A stretch of DNA of 64,000 nucleotides, taken from NCBI RefSeq assembly GCF_040807025.1, contig NC_090943.1, forward strand, positions 140,888,764-140,952,763, in the 5' to 3' direction. Source of the DNA: Struthio camelus (taxonomy: Eukaryota; Chordata; Aves; Struthioniformes; Struthionidae). Shown piece after piece: positions 25,901 to 38,300 of the stretch. The position numbers and the translations under genes are program-made. Under the pieces are notes generated by a model. The model was not told where the DNA came from. It saw only the letters and a program-made list of their open reading frames with translations, and made no database searches. Position 1 is the stretch's first letter; every line of letters starts with the position of its first letter.

Positions 25901-27603
25901 GGAAAAAGTCCCTTCCTGCAGCAGTCCAAATAGCTGTAGTCACCAAGTCCTAGTATTGAGTAGCTGACAAAGCTCATTGTTTTTACAAGGAATATGTAAA
26001 TCCGCATTATAGCGGACAATACTGAAACAGGTAATGTAAGTCAAATGATAGTCTAAAATAGGAGACAAAGATGGTGATGTCTATCTGCTTTCTATATACT
26101 TAAACAAGCTGTTCAGGGCCCCATCACCAATAGCAGGTTATTCTGCATTTGCAATTTGTATTATGCACTATATACACTACTGCCCATTTGTGAGGGGGAA
26201 TTGTACAGCTACAAGTTAGTAGTGACCACTCATAATGACTATGAAATAAAACTATTATTTAACCTAAAATCTGAGCAACGCTTTTTCTTCTACTTCTGCA
26301 TTCTTCACAGATATTTCTCAAGAAATGGACTGCAAAACCAATATCTAAGTCAAGGATCTCTCCAACTGTACCACCCACGAAGTTCACAACCATTCAACCA
26401 CATCATTCTGTGCCAGTTTACAAACACAATATTTGTCATTTTAAGTTCCCTTATTACAGTTTGTGCTGTATTGGCATGCAGTCTGATGTGTTACCTGTTA
26501 GCATTATCGTCAGAGATACTGAGGTCAGCCCAAAAGGCACTCACTGCAGGGCAGGGTCCCGGGGCTCAGTCCAAATCCTACTGAGTCACAGGAAATCTGT
26601 GCACATCAGTGCAGAGACCATATTCTCCTACGAATTTAAATTTATCCGGGATAGTGGAGCACCTTAGCTTGGCTGGGAATTCTACCATAATATGAACATT
26701 AAATACTAATGAGTAAATACATTAGTGGATCAACCCTGGATTTGATCAAATGCACTTCTACAGGTATTTTCTCAGCTATTTATGAGACTTATTGTCATTT
26801 AGAGTAGACTGATTTCCACCTAAATGTCTTTCACAGTGCAGATTGTGTGATGCATGTTATTACCTTCCCCCCTCCTTTTTTAAATGCATTGGCATTACTA
26901 ATTTTGGACCATAAATTGTTCTTTTGCATTACAAGCATTGTCATAGTGAATGCTGGAGTTTTGCAGCCGCTTTTTTCATCCTGATGGAAAGTAAAACGCA
27001 AAGAAAGTTTAAAAGACAATAAAAACTATCATACACATGCATGATTAAATTCTGTCCCTCAGCCAATAGAAGCTGACTGAAGTTGAGAATAATGAATGTT
27101 TTTCATCTGTTTCCAGTTCCAGCTTTCCAGACAAAGCAGAGCCTATCACCAGTATCTTTTAAAGCAAAATCAGAATCCTAAATTGCAAGTGTGCTTGGTA
27201 ATATATATGGCTACATTTCAGGCTCTTTCCATTTTTTAATTCTCTTTTATTTCTTTCTTTTTCCTCTTTTTTTAAAAAATTTTATATAATGACAAATGCT
27301 TCTCATTAGAAAAGTTCAAGTATGATTAAACTTCAATGATTAAAAGATCAAATGTTATTCTTGTCTCTATAGGAATTCATTTTAAACATCCAGTTCTGCT
27401 GCATCTCTGATATTTTCCATCCCAAACATTGTAACAACTAGATGAGAGAAAATGATTAAGAACTGTATTTACATAAATTTGCTCCTGGTGACTCTCCCCA
27501 CTTACATTTCTGAGTTGTTTCTCAGCTGGGAGTTTCTCAGGCTCATGACTGGAGTGCAAGGAAAGAAATAGGGCAAATAGACTGTAATAGTTGTTGTACA
27601 TAC
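22971..27603 (-). other. Intron of the CLC-like gene (4.6 kb)
   Basis: It lies between a CTGCAG|GTATGT donor and the CCTGCAG acceptor. If the protein has the long extracellular K-L loop usual in CLC-6/7, the missing exon would have to be here, in phase 1 at both ends. I did not find it. Open frames at 26156-26584 (+) look like chance. Confidence 0.6.
23691..23785. repeat. AT-rich direct/inverted repeat block
   Basis: Similar segments with ACTAATAAAT occur twice about 50 bp apart (AACTAATAAATCTAGTTT and AACTAATAAATTTGGTTC), with the short palindrome CTAGTTTACTAG between them. It lies in an intron, with no known family. Confidence 0.5.
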
Positions 27604-27649
27604 CTGCAGGCATTAAAACAAATAAACAAACTAGCATGAGATGTAGAAA
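27604..27649 (-). CDS. CLC-like transporter, 46-nt exon completing membrane helix K
   Basis: A very short exon. The acceptor TTCTTTCTCTAAG|TTTCTA follows a strong pyrimidine tract and the donor CTGCAG|GTATGT is near-perfect. It encodes FLHLMLVCLFVLMPA plus one base. It enters in phase 0, matching the end of the 35296-35102 exon, and leaves in phase 1, matching the 22970 acceptor. Joined to the upstream LLETVLIL it makes one unbroken hydrophobic helix, which aligns with CLC-7 [20 protein letters not shown]. Recognition rests on splice signals, phase and helix continuity, not on a diagnostic motif. Confidence 0.68.
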
Positions 27650-28424
27650 CTTAGAGAAAGAAAAGCGTCTAAAACCACCAGCAGCTGTCACGAGGAAATT
27701 GTGCTTTAGGGCTTACCCACATATCCCAGAACAGCATTTGCTCATAAACTACCAGACCCAGGTTCATCCCACTTAACTTCACAAAGCCTTGTGATCTATT
27801 TGTCTTTCATAAAGAAGCTAGGTCTAGGTTTTTTGGTTGGTATTTAAAATAATGCTGTGTGTCAAAAAGAATCCACCGATTCCATTTAAATTTCTCCTGA
27901 CTTAAGCCAATCTAAAACCCTGGGGAGCGTGAATAGCTAAATACTTACTTCTAACCTGTAAATTTTTTTGCTTCCCCTCTCTTTCAGGGAGAAAGTTATG
28001 GAGAGACTGTTATTCAGGTAATCAATACAAGGAAGTTTCTACACATCCTAGCAGTAGCAGACAATTGCAATGCCTAAAGTAGGCTATATACAATACAGTA
28101 GAGATATAGATAATGCAGCCCAAACCAATGAAGAGACTTGCATCAGGTCCTTCTACTAGCTTTTCTTATACCCATTTTAAAGAAAACACAAATGAAACCA
28201 AAAATGTTTGAAATAAAATATAAGAGAAAGTGTTTTCACTGTCTAATCTGCACTCACAAAAAGTTTATACGTGAGAACACTCTGTATTTCATTTACGCAT
28301 GTTTCAGCATAACATAGTTATATTTCATTCAAAAACAATAATCCCACATCCTAGCTGAGATCAATTTACATTTCTAAACAAATGGAGATACATAAAAAGA
28401 AAAGATTTAGGAAAGATTTCAACG

Positions 28425-28480
28425 GATCACAGAATGGCCAAGGTTGGAAGGGACCTCTGGAGACTATCTAGTCCACCATC
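28425..28480 (-). mobile_element. CR1 LINE 3'-end fragment
   Basis: The plus strand reads ATCACAGAATGGCCAAGG, then GGAAGGGACCTCTGGAGA, then CTAGTCC. This is the reverse complement of the conserved CR1 3' terminus, so the element points to the minus strand. Only about 55 bp of the extreme 3' end remain, which is the usual heavily 5'-truncated CR1 form. Confidence 0.85.
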
Positions 28481-30332
28481 TAGATGTCTAGCAGAAATTA
28501 CTGAAACCACACAATCATAACAGTAATTTCTCCAAGCACAAGATTTCTTATACTCTGTAGATTTTTATAAAAACAGCTCAGGTAGCACATTTATAGAAGC
28601 CCTCAAGCTGAGATACAACTATGTCCAATTAAGATGATTTGTCAGACAATCGTATCTCAAAGATTATAAGCTCATGGAGCAGAAAGCTTCTAAAAGAGTG
28701 ACAGAAGAAACTGGGAGTAGTTTGGTTTTCACAAAGTTTAGGTCAGGTTTTGTTTCCGAAAACTTAACTCTGGGACAGTTCAAACCCAGGTCAAGCTTTT
28801 GCCAAAGCCCCAACGTCCAAAGGGAGGTAGAAGGAGAGCCAATGGCTAGATATTTAAAGCAGTAGCCTATCTTCACAACTAAGTCTACAAAAATAATCCT
28901 CTCAAATAACCTTTTAAAGTTTTGACAGTTTAAAATATATACACATATATCCTTAAATTGTTCACGCTGCCCATGGAAACGCTCAGCTTTTGGAACAGAA
29001 GCATTAGTCAACATGATAAAAAAGTAGAAAAAGAAAAATAGCTCTGCCAGATTCTTGGCAAAATATTATCTACGTTGCGATTTCCTCACACAGAGAAAGG
29101 TGATGAATTGAGAAGAAGCAAATGCAGGTCAAGGGGCAGAAGGGCACTTCGGAAGACGGCTTTGCCTAATCTATGGACTGAAGATTAGATATACAATTCC
29201 AGTCAAAGGAATGCCAGTCCGGGTTATGTTGTGGGTGTGGAAGATACCGTGATGGGTGCTTTCCAAGTTTAAATGCAGACTGGTTTATACAAGATTATTT
29301 TGGGTTAAAGTCACTGTGACATAGTTTCTTTCAGTTGCCTGATTATGTGATTTTATTAAAAAAAAAAAATCATATAGCTCTCTCTCAGATCAAACAGTTT
29401 CTTTCCTGTCTGTTTTTTGCCAAGTTATAATAAAATAAGGACTGTGACCTTAGCAGGATCTCCTAGAGCTAATAAAAAGGAAATACAATCTGAATACAAG
29501 TTCATGACACTACTTTTTTACATTAACGTTGTATGTTTATTTTCAAAATTGAAAGGATGAGGGCAAAACACATAAATGGCAAAGCTTTTGAAAGCACTAC
29601 AGCCCTACAAAACACATGCTGTTTTCACAGTTTCAGGTGTGATCTGGCCAGGTGCTAACTCCTCCATGAACCTTTGAAGTCAGTAAGGCTGCACTCTTAA
29701 ACAATGTAAAATAACTCTTACAAGGCATTTTCTTCACGTCTGACACTAAATCTTCGCTAACTGATCTTAAGTGTAATCCTATAGTGTCTTTTAATAGACT
29801 AGGTTTTGCTGGCTTCTGTTGCGGCTTGTTTTTTTCCTGAAAAGTAATAAAGAATCATCTGGCTTTTATGGGTGTAAGTAGCCTATGTAAGGTTTTTGTA
29901 ATGCATCAAGAGAAAGCCAAACCTTTCCCCATGGTAAGGGAAATGGCTGTCAAACACAGCTCTGGCTTCAAATTGTTACAATAATCATCGTTACAAACCT
30001 GACCTTTTACAATCAGAGTTCCTCTGGAGACCGTCGAGTTTACACAGCCCTAATGAGAGGAACACACAGGACTGCACTCCTCATTTTCTTAGCTTAAAAA
30101 TTCGCCGCTCGGGCATTTTTATTAGGATGTATCATTGCAGTGCTCAACGCAATAAATCCTCTGCAAGGCCTGTGAGCAAATTTGTAGCATGACAAAAAAA
30201 AAAAAAAAAAAAGGCTGAGCAGTGAAAAGATCTTCCCTGGAGTGAAGACGACTTGCTGTCCCTACCTACTTCATCCACCCCTTCAAACATGGAAGCAAAA
30301 GGCTTCAAGTGGGTCTCCACAAGGTATCTCAC

Positions 30333-30434
30333 CTCAGGAAGACGCTCAATAAAGAGGGCTCCAAACTGAAAAGTCAACATCCTGCCACTAAGAGGAGCTA
30401 AAATCCAGTTGTCATCGATAGCATCGAAATGTTC
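30333..30434 (-). other. Orphan exon-like open segment
   Basis: A 34-codon segment bounded by TTATGCAG|GAACAT and CCTGAG|GTGAGA, open only in phase 0 at both ends. It begins EHFDAIDDNWILAPLSG and ends ALFIERLPE. The codons look protein-like and the splice signals are good. It would fit by phase as a cassette between the 35296-35102 and 27649-27604 exons, but it would break membrane helix K and it does not match CLC sequence. The frame also stays open past the donor as far as a poly-T run. I do not recognise it. It may be a chance open frame, a cassette exon or an old processed gene fragment. Confidence 0.25.
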
Positions 30435-31968
30435 CTGCATAACAAGGATCCCTCCTCCTCACGTTATTTTCCTGCTAGAAGAGGTAAGGTTTCATCTCTG
30501 TTGTGCCAACAGAGGACAAAACAAGCAGGCAGTTGCTATGAGCAGCAAGCAGGACTAGCGAGAGAAGGAGGAAATACACTCCCACCGCATGCACAGCTTT
30601 CAAGGACTACATGAAATGCACCGTTTCTGATCTTACAGGGAAAAAACTAGTGAAATCTGTGGGAGATCCATATTTCTCTGCACCAGTCTGTGGAGAAGCT
30701 GAATCACTACAGCTTGCAAAGACTTGACACAGTGCCTCAACTGGGTATTCACACTTTTAGCTCTACAGGTTTTCCCTTCTGCTGGAAGAAGATGCATTCA
30801 TCACTTTAAAAAAAAAAAAAAAAAAAAAAAAAGAACATTCTGGATGCAGGAAAGCTTGTGGTAATTAGGCCTGAAATTGGGGGGTGGGGGGGGGAGTCTG
30901 GCTTGGTGCCTGAATACACATCTCCATTTCCAGGCCAGGGCTGAACCCGCTCTGACCACGGATTCTGTTGTTCCTCAAAGACTAACTTATTAATGAGAGA
31001 CTTTCCTTCTCTGAATATTGCACATAAGTAAATGAAGGGAAGAAAATCTGAGCTCAGACACACAGCCTGATAAGAAGTACAGATTTTAAAGAAATTTCAC
31101 AACAATTTTTTGTATACCTGGTTTCTTGATCTGTCAAAGCAGACTGGGGTAGAGACCACTTGCTCCATATTGGGTGTAGGGATAAATTTATCCAGCTCGC
31201 ACACATCTTATCTAGCTCACAGACTGACTCTGAATCTCCTCTGTATAAACACACTAGTTATGCTGTGCATAACACCTTTCAGAGCAGGACATACTGAAGT
31301 GCTGACTTTTACCTGATCAGAAATGCCAGTGGCTGCCTTTATCAATGATGCAGCACACACAAAGGATGGGTTAGAAACAGATACTCTATCATAGTTGTTG
31401 CTCTCTTGCAACAAGAGATGTTGTAGCATCTCTTAAGAAAGGTAATAAATTTAAAATATTGCTTTTCTCCCAGTTTCATCCAGGTACCTGAAACAAGCCT
31501 AGTTGATTACTTCTCCTTGAAGCTTTTATACTTTCTTTGGCTCAGAGTAGAAGCTGCTGAAAGCTTTTTGGGCTGATGGGAAGAGGGCATCTTTACAGCC
31601 AGCTCAGTGATCTATAATTGTTGTTGAACAACAATTTCTCCAGGAGGGAAAGGAACAGAACGTACATATGCTTGCATATGTACTTATATACACATAGTTA
31701 CGCAGTAATACGCAAAAAGCCCACACAACATGTGTGAAACATATTGGCAAGTCTGTTTAGGAGAGGGCAGAAGTAAGAGGTTTTGGTGTGCACTGATTTC
31801 CCTAAAGAAAGGGCATTTAAACACTTCAAAGTCTGAAAACTCCTCAGAAAGATTTCTTTAAGATATGGAGAAAAAGAAAAAAATTATGACAAGAATCACA
31901 GAATGGTTGAGGTTGGAAGGGACCTCTGGAGATCATCTAGTCCAACCTCCCTGCTCAAGCAGGGTCCT

Positions 31969-33207
31969 CTAAAGCCTATTTCCCAGGATCACATCCAGAC
32001 GGGTTTTGAATATCTCCAGGGAAGGAGACTCCACTACCTCTCTGGGCAACCTGTACCAATCCTCTGTCACCCTCACAGTGAAGAAGTTTTTTCTCGGGTT
32101 CAGATGGAACTTCCTGTGGTTCAGTTTCTGCCCGTTGCCTCTTGTCCTGTCGCTGGGCACCACGGAGAAGAGTCTGCCCTCATCCTCTTGACACCTTCCC
32201 TTCAGATACTTGTACACATTGATGAGATCACCTCTCAATCTTCTCTTCTCCAGGCTGAACAGGACCAGCTCTCGCAGTCTTTCTTCATAGGAGAGATGGT
32301 CCAGTTCCCTCATCATCTTTGTAGCCCTCCGCTGGACTCTCTCCAGCAGTGCCAGGTCTCTCTTGTACTGGGGAGCCCAGCACTGGACACAGTACTCCAG
32401 GTGAGGCCTCCCCAGGGCTGAGGAGAGGGGCAGGATCACCTCCCTCCACCTGCTGGCAACACTTTGCCTAAGGCACCCCTGGATACCCTTGGCCTTCTTG
32501 GCCACAAGGGCACACTGCTGCCTCATGCTTAACTTGTTGTCCACCAGCACTCCCAGGTCCTTCTCGGCAGAGCTGCTTCCCAGCAGGTCAACCCCCAGCC
32601 TGTACTGGTGCATGGGATTATTCCTGCCTAGGTGCAGGACCCTGCACTTGCCTTTGTTGAACTTCCTGCCGTTCCTCTCCGCCCAGCTCTCCAGCCTGTC
32701 CACGTCCCTCCGAAGGGCAGCACAGCCTTCTGGTCTCTTGGCCACTCCCCCCAGTTTAGTATCATCAGCAAACTTGCTGAGGGTGCACTCTGTCCCTTCC
32801 TCCAGGTCATTGATGAATATGTTGAACAAGACTGGACCCAGGACTGAGCCCTGGGGGACAGCGCTAGCCACAGGCCTCCAACTTGACTCTGCGCCATTCA
32901 CCACAACCCTCTGAGCTCGGCCATCCAGCCAGTTCTCAATCCACCTCACCGTCCACTCGTCTAGCCCACACTTCCTGAGCTTACCTAGGAGGATGTGATG
33001 GCAGACAGTGTCAAAAGCCTGGCTGAAGTCCAGGGAGACAACATCCACTGATCTCCCCTCCTCTACCCAGCCACTCATTTCGTCATAGAAGGCTATCAGA
33101 CTGGTCAAGCATGATTTCCCTTTGGGGAATCCATGCTGACTACTCCTCATCACCTTCTTGTCCTCCACATGCTTAGAGATGACCTCCAGGATGAGCTGTC
33201 CCATCAC
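31969..33207 (-). pseudogene. CR1 ORF2 fragment: reverse transcriptase domain, 412 codons open
   Basis: The C-terminal part of the CR1 ORF2 polyprotein, which copies CR1 RNA into DNA at the insertion site. Visible RT motifs are [14 protein letters not shown] (residues 30-42), motif [13 protein letters not shown] with its aspartate near residue 60, [12 protein letters not shown] near 117-128, and the catalytic FADDTKL near 146-152. The C-terminal part has [33 protein letters not shown] and the terminal RLPREVV. The frame from motif A to the stop is intact, which suggests a fairly young copy. The listed start methionine is only where this frame opens. The real ORF begins upstream, beyond two frameshifts, so the copy cannot be autonomous. 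Confidence 0.93.
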
Positions 33208-33695
33208 CTTTCCGGGGATGGAGGTGGGGCTGACAGGCCTGGCTCCTCCTTCTTACCTTTTTTGAAGACTGGAGTGACATGGGCTTTCTTCCAGTCCTCA
33301 GGCACCTCTCCTGATCTCCAGGACCTTTCAAAGATGATGGAGAGTGGCCTAGCGATAACATCCGCCCGCTCCCTCAGCACTCGTGGGTGCATCCCATGGG
33401 GGCCCATGGATTTGTGGATGTCAAGTTTGGACAAAAGATCTCTAACCCGATCCTCCTCAACCAAGGGAGAGTCTTCCTTTCTCCAGCCTTCCTCTCTTGT
33501 CTCCAAGGTCTGGAATTCCTGAGGACTGGCCTTAGCAGCGAAGACTGAAGCAAAGAAGGCATTCAGCAACCCTGCCTTCTCTGTATCCTTTGTCACCAGG
33601 GCACCCGCCCCACTCAGCAGCAGGCCCACATTTTCCCCTAGTCTTCCTTTTGCTCTTGATGTATATGAAGAAGCCCTTCTTGTTGTCCTTGACAT
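33204..33695 (-). pseudogene. CR1 ORF2 fragment, shifted middle frame
   Basis: It carries the CR1 segment between the endonuclease and the RT. Recognisable text includes DLLSKLDIHKSMGPHGMHP, RPLSIIFERSWRSGEVPEDW and KKAHVTPVFKKG. The CR1 consensus continues smoothly into the downstream RT frame, so the change of frame near 33.21 kb is a small indel. Confidence 0.9.
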
Positions 33696-34128
33696 CCCTT
33701 GCCAGATTCAATTCCAACGGGGCCTTAGCCTTCCTTGTCGCATCCCTGCGCACTCTGACAACGTCCCTGTATTCCTCCCAAGTGGCCTGTCCCCTTTTCC
33801 ACATTCTGTGGACTTCCTTCTTCTGCTGGAGTTTTGTCAGGAGTTCCTTGCTCATCCAGGCAGGTCTCCTGCCCGCTTTGCTGGACTTCTTACTCAGAGG
33901 GATGCACCGCTCTTGAGCCTGGAGGAGGTGATGCTTGAATATTAACCAGCTTTCTTGGACCCCTCTTCCTTCTAGGGCCATACCCCATGAGATTCCCCTA
34001 AGCAGGTCCCGGAAGAGGCCAAAGTTAGCTCTCCTGAAGTCCAGGGTTACAATCCTACTCATTGCCCTGCTCCCTCCTCGGAAGAAGGTTTTCACTAGAG
34101 AAACTTGCAGAGAAACCCAGCTTTGCAT
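33532..34128 (-). pseudogene. CR1 ORF2 fragment, 5'-most remaining part
   Basis: It contains [36 protein letters not shown] and [15 protein letters not shown], the usual CR1 linker after the endonuclease. It is out of frame with the next piece after about 33.65 kb. The upstream endonuclease is absent, so the element was truncated here at insertion. Confidence 0.9.
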
Positions 34129-35101
34129 GACTTACTAAAAGTGCAACAGAAAAGCTCTGAAGGCTTCTCTCCCCCACATTTCACAATACTGTTAAGTTAC
34201 AACCAAACCATAAAACTGAAAATTATGAAAACATTTAGAATATGGGAACCTGTATACCCTTTTAGTTCTGATGGTATGACCTTCCCCACAAGACCAGACT
34301 ATCCAATGGTAAATGGGAACTCCAAAGCCCAGAAGTAAGATGGCCCCTGCCACGCCTTATCAGGGTGTCCGACGTTCCAGTTCAACCTTCATCCGTAACA
34401 GCTAGAGATAACTTGACTCCAGAAGCTGCAGAGTTAGGTCAGAAAGTTTACTATATCTATCCTTAACTTTAAGATCCCCTCCAACATTTATTCTTCATGC
34501 AACTATTCTTATAGCAGGCAGAGAGCTCCTTCACTGTCTTGAGACAAAAACGCATACAATTATGATAATAGACTCCCAATTGGTCTTTCCCGTGTAACAG
34601 TAGAAAAAGTCTTCAGATGCAGAGGGATGGAGAAGATTGCTTTGCAGGGCAAGGGAGTAAGCTAACTCTGTCAGGTAATAAGAGGGCCAAACACTAGCAA
34701 GGAATAGTGGGAAAATTGGATGAAAGCTACCAGTGGCACTGCACAGATGCCAAAATAAATGCAACAGCACCCCAACATAACTCATATATGTCACTAAGCT
34801 GACATAAGATCATCAGAATAAAGAAGTGGTGGGGGACCAACACCGCAGATAAAATGCCTTAGGTGACTAAAAAATAGTAATAGTAATAATAATAAAAAAA
34901 AAAGTCTTCTCCATTCTTATATACGCACCAACATTACATACCTATATATCCTTAGGAAATCCTTACTTTCACTGTACTCTGTTGTATATTAGGTCAAGCA
35001 TCACCAGATCAGGTACACTTTTCCATCCAGCCAACCTATGGCCTGCCCTCATTAACCACTGTAAACATTATATAATCAAGAGAACAGTATCATTTACTTA
35101 C

Positions 35102-35296
35102 AAGGATGAGCACGGTTTCCAATAGCTTGCTTGTTTTTCTAAGGGATGATTTTGGAATCGAATTAAAGACTTTCATACGTAATTTATTAATCTTGAGATT
35201 TAGGGAAACAAAGAGAGCTCCCAGAAGACCTCCAAGTATGCCAAGGAGTATAGTTGGAATGAAGGCCAAGATGTTCACGTCCAGCAAGTCCTTAAC
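35102..35296 (-). CDS. CLC-like transporter, exon with helices I-J and start of K
   Basis: An internal exon with acceptor TTCCACTCAG|GTTAAG and donor ATCCTT|GTAAGT, in phase 0 at both ends. It encodes VKDLLDVNILAFIPTILLG, then ILGGLLGALFVSLNLKIN, then KLRMKVFNSIPKS, then LLETVLIL. The GGLLGALFxxLN pattern is conserved in CLC proteins (CLC-6 GGLLGATFNCLN, CLC-7 GGVLGAVFNALN). The exon joins the 39224-38981 exon upstream and the 46-nt exon at 27649 downstream, where helix K is completed. Confidence 0.93.
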
Positions 35297-35302
35297 CTGA
35301 GT

Positions 35303-38300
35303 GGAAGAAAGGAAGAAAATACGTTCTGAGGATCGTGCCAGTAACGTGAAATTTTGCATCCTCTCTTTCAAAACACGTTGTCACAAAGTAATTTCCATAG
35401 AGGAAACAAATCTTTCCTTGCAGTTTAGGGAGCTCAGCTAGTGATTTTGAGGCTGATCTCATGAGGCAGCATACTCCTCTTGCACACCTCAGAGGAGTGG
35501 AACCATTATTACACATCGCTCCATCAGCCAGTTATTTCCATTTTAGAATGACCATACAGGACTTGATCAAGTCATCCTGATCGCTAAGGACAGAAGCTTC
35601 CTCTTGGGCCCATCTGCCCCTGAGAAAAAGTAATGAATCAAGTAGAAACCTCTATGATGCAGCTGTGATTACCACAAGCACCCAGCACCTCAGGTTACAT
35701 CCAAGTAATCTGACACATTGGCCTTACTGAAAAAGTAGACTCTGCTGGACCAGAGCTTTCCTCACTGTGTCTACACTAACTTCATAATTTGGGAAAGCAC
35801 AGTTATTAAGAGTCAGCCTCTTCCATGTGTTTTGAAATCATTAATAAGCTCTCAGTAAAACCGTGAAAACTGACATTGATCAGGAACAACTCATGGAACA
35901 ACATACCACAAATACAGAATATAATCTGACAGCTGCAATAGTAATTGTTTTTTTTTTTTTTTTTTTGGGCTTGGTTCCATTTAACACTAGGCAGTGAGGA
36001 TGAGAGCAATATCATGCTTTAAGGTAATCTTCTAGCCAACACAAAAGGATCAATAGATCTGTGGCGATCTATTAAACGCTGTTAGGATGTTATTTCCTTA
36101 GCCCAGGCTCAGAGTTACACAGCTTTTTCTCAAGAATAGGATCAAAATAGAGTAAGAAATCATGAAACATTCAAAAAGCTGCCTTGCAGACAGAAGTAAG
36201 GGCACAGAACAGGGGTTGCTTGCAAAGAAAACTAAACTGGCATACGCTTGAGGGTAGTGGATGGGAGAAACTCTGGTGCCCTCCTTAAAATGTTTGAGCA
36301 AGTGCACGGTCCCTTTTACTGTCTTAATTCTTTCTTTTTTAAATTCATCTTATTCTTGTTCCTTATTCTTATTCTTGCTCGCCCTGCTATAACTAGCCTA
36401 TACTTCATCAGGTCACTGTACTAAACACTGGTCATATCTCCTGAAAGGAAGGATGCCAAGGTCAAAATCCAGACAAGCTTCAAGTTTCGTACATAGGATG
36501 CTGTGGACCAAGAAATCTTGTCTAAAAGAGGGACAATCCCTGGATTCATTCCCAGACACAAGGTGCTCAACACCTTGAAAAACACTCAGAAGGGTTAGGG
36601 AGAGACTTAAGGCGTATCACGCCGTATAAGTGGGTCTACAACCATCACATATGTATGAACTGAAGGTAGAAATTAAAACTTTAATAATGCTATTTTTACT
36701 AACAGCTACAACAAAATCCATCCTCTTCTAAAGGTTTTAAAGAGATCTGATGTTTAAGATGGTGGAATTTAGAGAGAAGTAACTTAATTTGAAATCAAAA
36801 AATTCTGATCTTTTTCCTGCAGGATCTGAATATCTTCCAGAGTATTCTACTTAATTCCAGTCCTGCATTAAAACTAACATTGGACATGCATGGTTTTGCT
36901 GTTCTTTCCCTGCCTTCTTTATCCTAAGGGAAAGATATACTGGGATGATTGTTTTAAAGCAATATACGTACATTATACTGCATGTGTGTGGCAATAAAAG
37001 TAAAGTCAAACAAGTGGTCCACGCACTTGGAATGAATGGTGGCGCAGTGCGTTGTTTGCTTGTGTGGTAGTTTCAGCCACAGGCTTTGGCTAGCCATCAA
37101 GAAAAATCTGTTACCTACAGAAAAAGTTTCACCTTTTCAAATAATCCAGTGGTCTACATAAAAATAAAGTCAAGCTTCCTAAAAGTCTCAGGCTCTGGAG
37201 TACAATAAATTCCTTTTGTAACATTATCCTGGGTAGAATGAAACTAAAGAAAACAAACAGTTTTCTTGAGAAACATTATCCACAAGCTTTCAACTTAAAG
37301 TTTATTCACTGTAAACTGTGTTGGTTAATGCCACAAAACATGAAAGAAGTGAAATTTCCCCTGAGCCCAGTGTTCAGAGAAATGAAAATATTTCTGGTTA
37401 TCTGCACCAACTTGAGAGCCAAAAACTATTGAACCCTGGCAGAAGTCACATTGGTAATAATTTTAGCTAGCTTTTCCCTCTCATGACACTAACAGAAGAC
37501 AGAAGGAGACAGAATCCACTGCTCTTTTCTGAAAACGTCCTGAAAGGACTGTCGAGTGAGTTATGTTTATTGTAAAATAGCAATCAAAGTAGGTCCATTC
37601 TCCTCTGTGCACGCAGCTGTCCACCACATGGTACTTGGGCTTCCGCAATAAAGCTGGCTTCAGAAGGCCTGGCTTCTTCCCTGTCCATTTAGTCTCACCT
37701 TTGTGCCACAAATTTGTATCTTCTTGGTTGTATCGCTGCAACTGTTTGGGGGATTGCATTACGAGTCAGTTCACAAAAAGAATTTAGGTTGAAAACAGAT
37801 GTCATTCTGCCATTTCTAAAACTAAACTTGTGCAAAACCAAATATATCCCAAATATAATGATTCTGGATATGCCATGCAAAAATATTAAGCAGTATGCAA
37901 AAAAAAAAAAGTTGCCCGTTTTCCCAACCAAGGTATGCCTATATGTGGCAAGCGTCATTATCTCCAGTTTCTGCATTGCTAGAGAGATACAAGCCAGAAG
38001 AAATTCAGTGATCAGTGAAACTGATCAGAGAAAGTGATCAGAGAATTAGTTTATGAAAAATTCACTTATTAACAGATAGTGGACTGGCATTCAGAAGACA
38101 GTTTTGGTTCTAGCCCTCTAATTGTTCTTCAAGTCACATTACTATGCAGAGAAGGACATTTAGGCAAGGAGAAGTAAAGATCATGTTACTTACACTTCCC
38201 TACTGAATCATCTTATAATAAAGATGAGTGGAAGACTGTAAGAAAAGCAACTATTTTTTAGGTGGACACAAGCTAATATTCAAAGAACAAAGCAGTATTA

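Larger units (their letters stand above)
31891..34130 (-). mobile_element. 5'-truncated CR1 LINE, about 2.2 kb
   Basis: A minus-strand CR1 retrotransposon. Its 3' end is at about 31891-31945 with the family's terminal sequence (on the plus strand AATCACAGAATGG, then GGTTGGAAGGGACCTCTGGAGA). It covers the region just upstream of the reverse transcriptase, the RT domain and the C-terminal segment. The endonuclease and ORF1 are missing, so the copy is 5'-truncated at about 34.13 kb. The coding sequence runs in three overlapping open pieces (34128-33532, 33695-33204, 33207-31969) separated by two frameshifts, near 33.65 kb and 33.21 kb. It is inserted in an intron of the CLC-like gene in the same orientation. 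Confidence 0.95.
27650..35101 (-). other. Intron of the CLC-like gene (7.5 kb) carrying CR1 copies
   Basis: It contains a CR1 3' scrap at 28.42 kb, an orphan coding-like segment at 30.3-30.4 kb, poly-A tracts at 30194-30212 (19 A) and 30808-30832 (25 A), and the large CR1 at 31.9-34.1 kb. The rest is AT-rich and unremarkable. Confidence 0.7.

Noticed and set aside
26156..26584. 142-codon open frame on the plus strand
   Set aside because: No recognisable domain or suitable start context, and composition typical of AT-rich intron. Treated as chance.
31313..31402. A possible 30-codon exon ending in a good GATCAG|GTAAAA donor (…SFVCAASLIKAATGISDQ)
   Set aside because: It would fit by phase between the 35296 and 27649 exons, but it would interrupt membrane helix K, which reads continuously without it. 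The acceptor (CAAGAG) is weak.
31903..32914. Plus-strand open frames of up to 172 codons
   Set aside because: They are antisense shadows of the CR1 reverse transcriptase frame.
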